Below, in pieces: positions 54,563 to 62,225 of a stretch of DNA of 64,000 nt. Made by a program: the position numbers and the translations under genes. Below the pieces are notes generated by a model that searched no databases, was not told the origin of the DNA, and worked only from the letters and a program-made list of their open reading frames with translations. The stretch is taken from positions 3,224,001 to 3,288,000 of the forward strand of contig NC_017910.1 in the NCBI RefSeq assembly GCF_000262305.1, in the 5' to 3' direction. The stretch comes from Shimwellia blattae DSM 4481 = NBRC 105725. GTDB taxonomy: Bacteria; Pseudomonadota; Gammaproteobacteria; Enterobacterales; Enterobacteriaceae. Within the stretch, counting starts at the first letter, position 1; each line of letters starts with the position of its first letter.

Positions 54563-55420
54563 TTAAATTGCGCCAAAGACCAGGATCAGAAGGCAAACAA
54601 ATACCGGTACGGCGGCGGTCAGACTGTCAATACGGTCAAGAATACCACCGTGTCCCGGGATCAGATGCCCGCTGTCTTTAATGCCGGCTTCGCGTTTAAA
54701 CATACTTTCCGTTAAATCGCCAAGCACTGAAGCCAGCGCAGCAGTCAGAGAGCATACCAATAATATGCTGGCCGCTACATCCAAATTTGCCCAGGCACCG
54801 AATAACCAGGAAATAACCGCCGAGGTAGCCAGACCGCCAAAAAAGCCCTGCCAGGTTTTACCCGGCGAAACCTTCGGCGCAAGTTTATGTTTGCCAAACA
54901 TTTTACCAAACATATACGCGCCGGAATCTGCGCCCCAGACCAGAAACATCACATACAACAGCCAGATGGCCCCGGCATAGTGGTTACTTTCATAGTGCCA
55001 GCTGCGCAGGACCACCATGCCCCAGAAAAAGGGAATAATAGTAAAGAAACCAAAGACCAGGCGCAAAATGCGGGAATTACGCCACAGCGCCGCAGATGCA
55101 GGATAGAAGAATACGAGGAGTAGCGCGACACACCACCAGATAAGCGATGCCCACAGGGAGCCGGCTATCAGGGGGGTGTGGATATTATGATGATACTCCG
55201 GCAGCACCATCAGCATGGTTGCCAGAAGTAGACCACAAAGTACCGCCAGCCAGACCCGCTGATTGCGGGATGAAAAACCGCTTAATTGCCCCCACTCCCA
55301 GGCTGCCAGCATGCAGACAATAATGGTTGTAATGGCAAAACCGCCCGGCGGTAGCCAGAACAACGCCGCAATCACGGCGGGGATTAAGATAAATGCGGAA
55401 ATCAGGCGATACTTCAGCAA
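54563..55420 (-). CDS. cdsA: Phosphatidate cytidylyltransferase
   Basis: CdsA makes CDP-diacylglycerol from phosphatidate and CTP, the precursor of all phospholipids. The 285-residue multi-helix membrane protein has the signature DSGAYMFGKMFGKHKLAPKVSPGKT (in pieces) and LTESMFKREAGIKDSGHLIPGHGG near the C-terminus. Length equals E. coli. Confidence 0.97.
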   Translation of the reverse strand: MLKYRLISAFILIPAVIAALFWLPPGGFAITTIIVCMLAAWEWGQLSGFSSRNQRVWLAVLCGLLLATMLMVLPEYHHNIHTPLIAGSLWASLIWWCVALLLVFFYPASAALWRNSRILRLVFGFFTIIPFFWGMVVLRSWHYESNHYAGAIWLLYVMFLVWGADSGAYMFGKMFGKHKLAPKVSPGKTWQGFFGGLATSAVISWLFGAWANLDVAASILLVCSLTAALASVLGDLTESMFKREAGIKDSGHLIPGHGGILDRIDSLTAAVPVFVCLLILVFGAI

Positions 55421-55432
55421 GAGTAACCCCCA

Positions 55433-56209
55433 TTAAACCTGGTCGTTACCGGGTGCTGTGCCGCCAAAACGACGTTCGCGAGTTGCAAAGGCATTCAGTG
55501 CACCTTCAAAGTCTTGTTCATCGAAATCGGGCCAGAGCACATCGGTAAACCAGAGTTCCGCGTAAGCTATCTGCCACAGCAGGAAATTACTGATCCGGTG
55601 CTCTCCCCCAGTCCTTATGACTAAATCAACCGGTGCCAGATCGCTCATGCACACTTGCTGACTCAGCATATCTTCCGTAATTTGCTCCGGTGAAATCTCT
55701 TCACGTCTGACCCGCTCAGCAATATGCCGCACACCCTGAATAATATCCCAACGACCGCCATAATTCGCAGCGATATTGAGAGTTAAACCGGTATTCTTAC
55801 TGGTCAGCGCTTCGGAATTACGGATTTTTTCCTGTAGCCGGCCATTGAAGCGTGACACATCGCCAATAATTTTTAGTCTGACGTTATTGCGATGCAACAC
55901 CTTCACTTCACTGTCCAGGGCCCAGACAAACAGCTCCATTAACGCGCTGACTTCCTGAGCAGGCCGGTTCCAGTTCTCACTACTAAATGCGTACAGCGTC
56001 AGTGCTTCAATCCCTTGATTTGCGGCATAACGAACAGCCCGACGGACCGCCTTTGCGCCCGCCCTGTGACCAATGATCCTCATCTTCCCCTGACGTTTAG
56101 CCCAACGGCCGTTGCCATCCATAATGATGGCGACATGGCGTGGACCATGCGTAGATAAAGAATCCTGGGATGGTTGATTAGCTGACAACATAACGCGTTT
56201 TTGTTCCAT
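55433..56209 (-). CDS. uppS: Undecaprenyl diphosphate synthase
   Basis: UppS makes the C55 carrier lipid for cell-wall and LPS synthesis by cis-prenyl addition. The catalytic Asp lies in IIMDGNGRWAK (Asp31 of the long form), and RTGGEHRISNFLLWQ is present. The start is ambiguous: ATG 56209 gives 258 residues with a poor ribosome site, and an internal ATG six codons later matches the E. coli N-terminus (MLSA). Confidence 0.95.
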   Translation of the reverse strand: MEQKRVMLSANQPSQDSLSTHGPRHVAIIMDGNGRWAKRQGKMRIIGHRAGAKAVRRAVRYAANQGIEALTLYAFSSENWNRPAQEVSALMELFVWALDSEVKVLHRNNVRLKIIGDVSRFNGRLQEKIRNSEALTSKNTGLTLNIAANYGGRWDIIQGVRHIAERVRREEISPEQITEDMLSQQVCMSDLAPVDLVIRTGGEHRISNFLLWQIAYAELWFTDVLWPDFDEQDFEGALNAFATRERRFGGTAPGNDQV

Positions 56210-56375
56210 GAAAGGGATTAGTAGTACCCCGGAATGCTAAAGCCTCTACGTAAAAAAGCCGTGCTAAACCACGGCTTAACCTGATGATCACGCTAAATGG
56301 CAATAATCGGGTGGCGCAGACTATATCACCTCAGCCAGACGCTAACAAATAGCGAGCGGCCTGCAGACAGAATAT

Positions 56376-57575
56376 TCACATACCTGCGAGGCTAATCACG
56401 TGCTGCTGCGCGAGAATACGGGCTTTTGCATCAATATCCAGCACATCGCTGACACAGGCAGGCTCCTCAAGCACGGCGGCATCCAGTATCGCGGCATTCA
56501 GCGCGGCAATATCCGTAAAGCGGATCTGCCCGGCCAGAAAGGCCGCCACCACCACTTCATTGGCTGCGTTCAGGGTTGTTGTTGCCGCCTGGCCGCTTTC
56601 GAAAGCGTCGATAGCCAGCTTCAGACACGGATAACGCTGGTAATCAGGGCGCCCGAAGGTCAGCGCGCCAGCTTCACAAAAATCCAGCGGTTTCACCCCT
56701 GACGTGGTCCTGGCAGGCCAGGCCATCGCATGGGCAATCGGCGTGCGCATATCCGGCTCACCCAGTTGTGCGAGCACACTGCCATCGGTGTAGCGAACCA
56801 TCGAATGGATCATCGACTGCGGGTGCAGCAACACTTCCATCTGATGTGCTGAGGCATTAAATAGCCAGCGGGCTTCAATGTATTCCAGGCCTTTGTTCAT
56901 CATGGTGGCGGAATCAACAGAAATCTTACGCCCCATAGACCAGTTCGGGTGTTTACAGGCCTGATCGGGGGTCATTGCCGCCAGATCTGCCAGCGGCGTC
57001 TCCCGGAAAGGGCCACCAGAACCGGTAAGAATAATCGACGAGACGCCATTATTCTCCAGGGAAGCGTACCCCAGATTACGCTGGATGGCGTCCGGTAAAC
57101 TCTGAAAAATCGCGTTGTGTTCGCTGTCAATCGGCAGCAGTTGCGCACCGTGTTGCGCAACGGCATCCATAAACAGCCGCCCGCAGGTCACCAGCGCTTC
57201 TTTGTTAGCCAGCAGAATTTGTTTCCCGGCCCGGATCCCGGCCAGAGTAGGCACCAGCCCCGCCGCCCCGACAATCGCCGCCATGACCTGGTCCACTTCA
57301 TCAAGCGCAGCCATATCACAGGCGGCCTGCTGGCCTGCCATCACCTCAGTGCTGAGGCCCTGACCTGCCAGGGCCTCACGCAGGGCGCGCGCATCCTCTT
57401 CCCGGGCCATAACGGCATATTTCGGGCGGAACGCCAGGCACTGCTCTGCCATCCGCGCCACATTTTTACCCGCCACCAGTGCGGTAACCGAAAAACGCTC
57501 CGGGTTGCGGCGCACCACATCAAGGGTGCTGCAACCAATGGAGCCCGTAGAGCCGAGAACAGTTAATTGCTTCAT
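56376..57575 (-). CDS. dxr: 1-deoxy-D-xylulose 5-phosphate reductoisomerase
   Basis: Dxr converts DXP to methylerythritol 4-phosphate with NADPH in the isoprenoid pathway feeding UppS. The 399-residue protein has the NADPH motif LGSTGSIGCSTL, the metal and substrate segment PIDSEHNAIFQ, and SVDSATMMNKGLE. One residue longer than E. coli. Confidence 0.97.
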   Translation of the reverse strand: MKQLTVLGSTGSIGCSTLDVVRRNPERFSVTALVAGKNVARMAEQCLAFRPKYAVMAREEDARALREALAGQGLSTEVMAGQQAACDMAALDEVDQVMAAIVGAAGLVPTLAGIRAGKQILLANKEALVTCGRLFMDAVAQHGAQLLPIDSEHNAIFQSLPDAIQRNLGYASLENNGVSSIILTGSGGPFRETPLADLAAMTPDQACKHPNWSMGRKISVDSATMMNKGLEYIEARWLFNASAHQMEVLLHPQSMIHSMVRYTDGSVLAQLGEPDMRTPIAHAMAWPARTTSGVKPLDFCEAGALTFGRPDYQRYPCLKLAIDAFESGQAATTTLNAANEVVVAAFLAGQIRFTDIAALNAAILDAAVLEEPACVSDVLDIDAKARILAQQHVISLAGM

Positions 57576-57637
57576 GAGGTACTCTGAAAAGGTTAACGGG
57601 CGGGTTTATCTGCCCGGGAAACGTCCTGCTACAATGC

Positions 57638-57680
57638 AAAACGCCGCATTAAAGCCTGTGGGGCTCCGTAGCGGCGTTTT
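57638..57680 (-). terminator. Terminator after frr
   Basis: A ten-base stem (AAAACGCCGC / GCGGCGTTTT) with an internal AGCC/GGCT pairing in the loop lies between frr and dxr. On the minus strand it ends in TTTT. Confidence 0.75.
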
Positions 57681-57700
57681 ACGATTCCAGCAGCGCAGGA

Positions 57701-58258
57701 TCAGAACTGCATTAATTCTGCTTCTTTATCTGCCAGAGCCGCGTCCACTTTCTTAACGGCGGCGTCAGTCAGTTTCTGGATGTCGTCCTGAGAACGGCGA
57801 TCGTCATCTTCGCTGATCTCTTTGTCTTTCAGCAGCGCTTTCACTTTGTCGTTTGCGTCGCGGCGCACGTTACGCACAGACACACGCGCCTGCTCCGCTT
57901 CACTGCGCACCACTTTGATAAGGTCTTTACGGCGCTCTTCGGTCAGCGGCGGCAGCGGAACACGAATATCGCTACCGGCAGAGCTTGGGTTCAGCCCCAG
58001 ATCAGAGGCCATAATCGCCTTTTCTACTGCCGCGCTCAGGCTGCGATCAAAAACGTTGATCTTCAGGGTGCGGGAGTCTTCAACGGTGACGTTCGCCAGC
58101 TGACGCAGCGGCGTCGGGGCGCCGTAATATTCAACAACAATCCCGTCCAGCAGGCTTGGGGAAGCGCGCCCGGTACGGACCTTGCTTATCTGGGTTTTAA
58201 AAGCCTCAACGCATTTTTCCATACGCACTTCGGCATCTTTTCTGATATCGCTAATCAC
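57701..58258 (-). CDS. frr: Ribosome recycling factor
   Basis: RRF with EF-G splits post-termination ribosomes. The 185-residue length equals E. coli. Conserved segments include FKTQISKVRTGRASPSLL (in pieces), LPPLTEERRKDLIK and the C-terminal helix. Lies downstream of pyrH. Confidence 0.98.
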   Translation of the reverse strand: MISDIRKDAEVRMEKCVEAFKTQISKVRTGRASPSLLDGIVVEYYGAPTPLRQLANVTVEDSRTLKINVFDRSLSAAVEKAIMASDLGLNPSSAGSDIRVPLPPLTEERRKDLIKVVRSEAEQARVSVRNVRRDANDKVKALLKDKEISEDDDRRSQDDIQKLTDAAVKKVDAALADKEAELMQF

Positions 58259-58422
58259 GTTACGAATCCTTGAAAACAGGTTTAAGCCAGACTACGCCTC
58301 AACACCACACCTCGGTTACCCGGGCAGTGGAAGTATAGCCCTGTTTAATTCATGGCACCCTCAATGGCTGCCGGAGCACAATAGTGAAACGGAATATTAC
58401 CCTGATTCAGCCCGGGGTAAAA

Positions 58423-59148
58423 TTATTCCGTGATCAATGTGCCTTCTTTTTCGCCCATCACCACGCGACGCAGTGCGCCTGGTTTGTTCATGTTAAAGAC
58501 ACGAATCGGCAGTTTATGGTCACGCGCCAGGGTAAAGGCTGCGAGATCCATCACTTTCAGTTCTTTTTCCAGCACTTCCTGGTAAGAGAGCTGCTCATAC
58601 AGGGTGGCTGCCGGATCTTTCATCGGATCGGCAGAGAAGACGCCGTCGACTTTGGTTGCTTTGAGCACCACGTCGGCTTCAATCTCAATCCCGCGCAGGC
58701 AGGCGGCAGAGTCTGTGGTGAAGAACGGGTTACCCGTACCGGCAGACAGAATAACCACCCGGTTATTACGCAGCAGGCTGATGGCTTCAGCCCAGCTGTA
58801 GTTATCACACACGCCATTAAGCGGAATGGCGGACATCAGGCGGGCGTTAACATAGGCGCGGTGCAGCGCATCACGCATAGCCAGGCCGTTCATAACGGTT
58901 GCCAGCATCCCCATATGGTCACCCACCACACGGTTCATACCGGCCTGAGCCAGGCCCGCGCCGCGGAACAGGTTGCCCCCGCCGATGACTACCCCAACCT
59001 GAATACCCAGTTCAACCAGTTCTTTGATCTCTTGCGCCATACGATCCAGAACACTTGCGTCAATACCGAAGCCTTCTGAGCCCTGTAGCGCTTCGCCACT
59101 CAGTTTTAACAGAATGCGTTTGTAAACGGGTTTTGCATTGGTAGCCAT
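58423..59148 (-). CDS. pyrH: UMP kinase
   Basis: PyrH phosphorylates UMP to UDP and is regulated by GTP and UTP. The 241-residue amino-acid-kinase-fold protein keeps ILLKLSGEALQG, VIGGGNLFRG and SAGTGNPFFTTDSAA. Length equals E. coli. The region between pyrH and frr (58259-58422) contains an A/T-rich hairpin beginning at the pyrH stop. Confidence 0.98.
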   Translation of the reverse strand: MATNAKPVYKRILLKLSGEALQGSEGFGIDASVLDRMAQEIKELVELGIQVGVVIGGGNLFRGAGLAQAGMNRVVGDHMGMLATVMNGLAMRDALHRAYVNARLMSAIPLNGVCDNYSWAEAISLLRNNRVVILSAGTGNPFFTTDSAACLRGIEIEADVVLKATKVDGVFSADPMKDPAATLYEQLSYQEVLEKELKVMDLAAFTLARDHKLPIRVFNMNKPGALRRVVMGEKEGTLITE

Positions 59149-59244
59149 GTTTCTTTCCTGGAGCAGTAACGATTGGAAGAGGATTTACGCTGGTGCAGCA
59201 GGCGCGAATGCAGACAGTACGTCGGCGCCCCTGACCAGTAAGCA

Positions 59245-59290
59245 GTTATCTTTCAGATGGCTGGCAACATCCGGCCACCTGAAAGATAAC
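59245..59290. repeat. 20-bp inverted repeat between pyrH and tsf
   Basis: Arms at 59245-59264 and 59271-59290 match at 18 of 20 positions, with a six-base loop; the outer 12 bases (GTTATCTTTCAG) are perfect. It lies just beyond the tsf terminator and would form a very stable hairpin in any read-through RNA. Not followed by a T run, so not a normal terminator. Confidence 0.65.
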
Positions 59291-59294
59291 CGAT

Positions 59295-59323
59295 AAAAAG
59301 GAGCCGCCCGCAGGCGGCTCCTT
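59295..59323 (-). terminator. Terminator after tsf
   Basis: An 11-base stem (AAGGAGCCGCC / GGCGGCTCCTT) followed on the minus strand by TTTTTATC lies eight bases after tsf. Confidence 0.9.
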
Positions 59324-59330
59324 AACAGCA

Positions 59331-60182
59331 TTAAGACTGTTTGGACATTGCAGCAACTTCTGCTGCGAAGTCAGCTTCAACTTTCTCGATGCCTTCACCC
59401 ACTTCAAAGCGGATGAAGCCAGTCACGTCAGCGTTGTGCTCTTTGAGCAGCTGACCAACAGTTTTGGACGGATCCATAACGAACTGCTGACCAGTCAGAG
59501 ACACTTCACCGGTGAATTTACGCATACGGCCTTCAACCATTTTCTCTGCGATTTCACGCGGTTTGCCGGACTGCATTGCGATATCCAGCTGGATCTGGTG
59601 CTCGTGAGCAACCACGTCTGCCGGTACATCTTCCGGTTTAACGTATTCTGGTTTAGACGCCGCTACGTGCATAGCGATGTGTTTAACCAGCTCTTCGTCA
59701 GCGCCGGTTGCAGCAACCAGAACACCGATACGTGCGCCGTGCAGGTAAGAACCCAGCACATCGCCTTCGATCACAGAAACGCGACGGATGTTGATGTTTT
59801 CACCGATCTTAGCTACCAGGTGAGCACGCTGCTCTTCGAAACGGGCTTTCAGCACGTCGATATCAGCAATGCGTTCTTCCAGGGCAACAGACAGCACTTC
59901 TTCACCGAAGGCTTTGAAACCAGCGTCTTTAGCAACGAAGTCAGTTTCGCAGTTCAGCTCGATGATAACGCCATATTTGTAATCGATAGCGGTCAGGATG
60001 ATACCTTCAGCAGCAACGCGACCAGCTTTCTTGGCGGCTTTCGCCTGGCCAGATTTACGCATGTTGTCGATAGCCAGCTCGATGTCGCCGTTAGCTTCAA
60101 CCAGCGCTTTTTTACATTCCATCATGCCTGCGCCAGTACGTTCGCGCAGTTCTTTTACCAGAGCAGCGGTAATATCAGCCAT
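59331..60182 (-). CDS. tsf: Translation elongation factor Ts
   Basis: EF-Ts regenerates EF-Tu-GTP. The 283-residue length equals E. coli. The N-terminal domain (LRERTGAGMMECKKAL) and the TDFV motif (NCETDFVAKD) that reaches the EF-Tu nucleotide site are intact. Codon use is strongly biased, as expected. Cotranscribed after rpsB. Confidence 0.98.
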   Translation of the reverse strand: MADITAALVKELRERTGAGMMECKKALVEANGDIELAIDNMRKSGQAKAAKKAGRVAAEGIILTAIDYKYGVIIELNCETDFVAKDAGFKAFGEEVLSVALEERIADIDVLKARFEEQRAHLVAKIGENINIRRVSVIEGDVLGSYLHGARIGVLVAATGADEELVKHIAMHVAASKPEYVKPEDVPADVVAHEHQIQLDIAMQSGKPREIAEKMVEGRMRKFTGEVSLTGQQFVMDPSKTVGQLLKEHNADVTGFIRFEVGEGIEKVEADFAAEVAAMSKQS

Positions 60183-60340
60183 TCTATAAATCCTCGGTTC
60201 GGTTATCTCATGCGGGAGATAAGAGATCCGCCGGGCGCTCGCCCAACAGATTCAGAAGTAAAAAAGGGGACCTGAGAACAGGCCCCCTAACCAAACTATT
60301 TCATACCTGGTTAATAAGGGCTCTTACAGAGCCAGCCTTA

Positions 60341-61066
60341 TTATTCAGCTTCTACGAAGCTCTCTTCCGCCTGAGAAGCCAGATCCTGAGTACGGCCTTC
60401 GCGAACAGTTGCCGCTACAGCGCCCAGGTACAGGGTTACAGCACGGATAGCATCATCGTTACCCGGGATAACGAAATCTACGCCATCCGGATCAGAGTTA
60501 GTATCAACGATAGAAAATACCGGGATGCCCAGGTTATTTGCTTCTTTGATAGCGATGTGCTCGTGATCGGCATCGATGACAAACAGCGCATCCGGCAGAC
60601 CGCCCATATCTTTGATACCGCCCAGGCTGTTTTCCAGCTTGGCCAGTTCACGGGTACGCATCAGCGCTTCTTTTTTGGTCAGTTTTTCGAAAGTACCGTC
60701 CTGAGACTGAGTTTCCAGATCTTTCAGACGTTTGATGGACTGACGAACGGTTTTCCAGTTAGTCAGCATACCGCCCAGCCAGCGATGGTTCACGAAGAAC
60801 TGGTCGCAGCTCAGAGCAGCGTCTTTCACCGCTTCGCTTGCAGCGCGTTTTGTACCAACGAACAGGATTTTGCCTTTACGGGAAGCAATTTTGTTCAGCT
60901 CAGCCAGGGCTTCGTTGAACATCGGTACAGTTTTCTCAAGGTTGATGATGTGAACTTTGTTACGCGCACCGAAGATGAACGGCTTCATTTTCGGGTTCCA
61001 GTAACGGGTCTGGTGACCGAAGTGAACACCAGCCTTGAGCATATCGCGCATGGAAACAGTTGCCAT
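60341..61066 (-). CDS. rpsB: 30S ribosomal protein S2
   Basis: S2 is a small-subunit protein. Start 61066 (MATVSMRDMLKAG) gives 241 residues, as in E. coli; the open frame upstream is leader RNA. Conserved RYWNPKMKPFIFGARN and FVNHRWLGGMLTNWKT are present. First gene of rpsB-tsf, which S2 represses through its own leader. Confidence 0.98.
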   Translation of the reverse strand: MATVSMRDMLKAGVHFGHQTRYWNPKMKPFIFGARNKVHIINLEKTVPMFNEALAELNKIASRKGKILFVGTKRAASEAVKDAALSCDQFFVNHRWLGGMLTNWKTVRQSIKRLKDLETQSQDGTFEKLTKKEALMRTRELAKLENSLGGIKDMGGLPDALFVIDADHEHIAIKEANNLGIPVFSIVDTNSDPDGVDFVIPGNDDAIRAVTLYLGAVAATVREGRTQDLASQAEESFVEAE

Positions 61067-61092
61067 GTTTAAAACCTCTATATATAAGTTGG

Positions 61093-61228
61093 GGTTAAGC
61101 CTCCACGTATCCCATGTTAACCGACCCTTGCGGGCACCCCGGAACATGTGTCGATACGTGTGTGTTATTACACAAAGTGAGATTTACTTCGTATGCGGTT
61201 CACATCGCTGAAAACCCGCACACGTAGT
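61093..61228 (-). ncRNA. tff: rpsB leader / T44 (tff) RNA region
   Basis: The leader upstream of rpsB keeps E. coli T44 sequence features, including GTGTAATAACACACACGTAT, GGTGCCCGCAAGGGTCGGTT and GGGATACGTGGAGGC. This is the structured 5' UTR through which S2 controls rpsB-tsf. The ends given are placed by analogy with the 136-nt E. coli T44 RNA and are approximate. Confidence 0.65.
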
Positions 61229-61237
61229 CCGGCGCGC

Positions 61238-61267
61238 TTTATACCATAAATCCGCCCGTGACACCAA
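61238..61267 (-). promoter_or_regulatory. Putative rpsB-tsf promoter
   Basis: On the minus strand TTGGTG (61267-61262) and TATAAA (61243-61238) are 18 bases apart, followed by the GC-rich discriminator GCGCGCC typical of stringently controlled ribosomal-protein promoters. Confidence 0.55.
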
Positions 61268-61386
61268 CAGTTGTTGTCATTGCGGGCGTTGCGCATTCAC
61301 GGTTTGGCACTCCTCCCCGCGCCCTGATAACATTGCCGTTACTTAAACATTATTGTCGATATTGACGACAACAGCGGACTTCAAGC

Positions 61387-62181
61387 ATGGCTATTTCAAT
61401 CAAAACAGCAGAAGACATCGAAAAAATGCGCGTGGCGGGCCGTCTGGCCGCCGAGGTGCTGGAAATTATCGAACCCTACGTAAAACCCGGCATCACCACT
61501 GGCGAGCTGGATCGCATCTGCAACGACCACATCGTTAAGCAGCAGCACGCCGTATCCGCCTGCCTGGGTTACCATGGCTACCCGAAATCCGTCTGCATCT
61601 CGATTAACGAAGTGGTATGCCACGGCATCCCCAGTGATGAGAAACATCTTAAAGATGGCGATATCGTGAATATCGACGTCACCGTCATCAAAGACGGGTT
61701 CCACGGCGACACCTCAAAGATGTTTATCGTCGGCAAGCCAACTATCCTGGGTGAGCGCCTGTGCCACATTACCCAGCAGAGCCTCTACCTGGCCCTGAAT
61801 ATGGTCAAACCGGGGATTCGCCTGCGCACTATTGGTGCCGCTATCCAGAAATTTGTTGAAGTGGAAGGCTTCTCCGTGGTGCGTGAATACTGCGGCCACG
61901 GCATTGGCCGGGGTTTCCACGAAGAGCCCCAGGTGCTGCACTATGATGCAGACGACGGCGGCGTAGTGCTCCAGAAAGGCATGACATTCACCATCGAGCC
62001 GATGGTCAACGCAGGCGACTACCGCATCCGCACCATGAAAGACGGCTGGACGGTAAAAACCAAAGATCGCAGCCTCTCTGCACAGTATGAGCACACCATT
62101 GTCGTGACCGATAACGGCTGCGAAATCCTCACCCTGCGCAAAGATGACACCATCCCGGCGGTCATCTCCCATAACGACTAA
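61387..62181 (+). CDS. map: Methionine aminopeptidase
   Basis: Map removes the initiator methionine from new proteins. The 264-residue length equals E. coli type I enzyme. Metal ligands are in NIDVTVIKDGFHGDTSKMF (two Asp, in pieces), GHGIGRGFHEEP (His), TIEPM (Glu) and the final YEHTIVV (Glu). Divergent from rpsB with a 320-base gap holding the rpsB leader and both promoters. Confidence 0.98.
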   Translation: MAISIKTAEDIEKMRVAGRLAAEVLEIIEPYVKPGITTGELDRICNDHIVKQQHAVSACLGYHGYPKSVCISINEVVCHGIPSDEKHLKDGDIVNIDVTVIKDGFHGDTSKMFIVGKPTILGERLCHITQQSLYLALNMVKPGIRLRTIGAAIQKFVEVEGFSVVREYCGHGIGRGFHEEPQVLHYDADDGGVVLQKGMTFTIEPMVNAGDYRIRTMKDGWTVKTKDRSLSAQYEHTIVVTDNGCEILTLRKDDTIPAVISHND

Positions 62182-62225
62182 TCGCAAAGCCGGCAGCCGC
62201 CGGCTTAATTTTACGGGCCCGGCCA

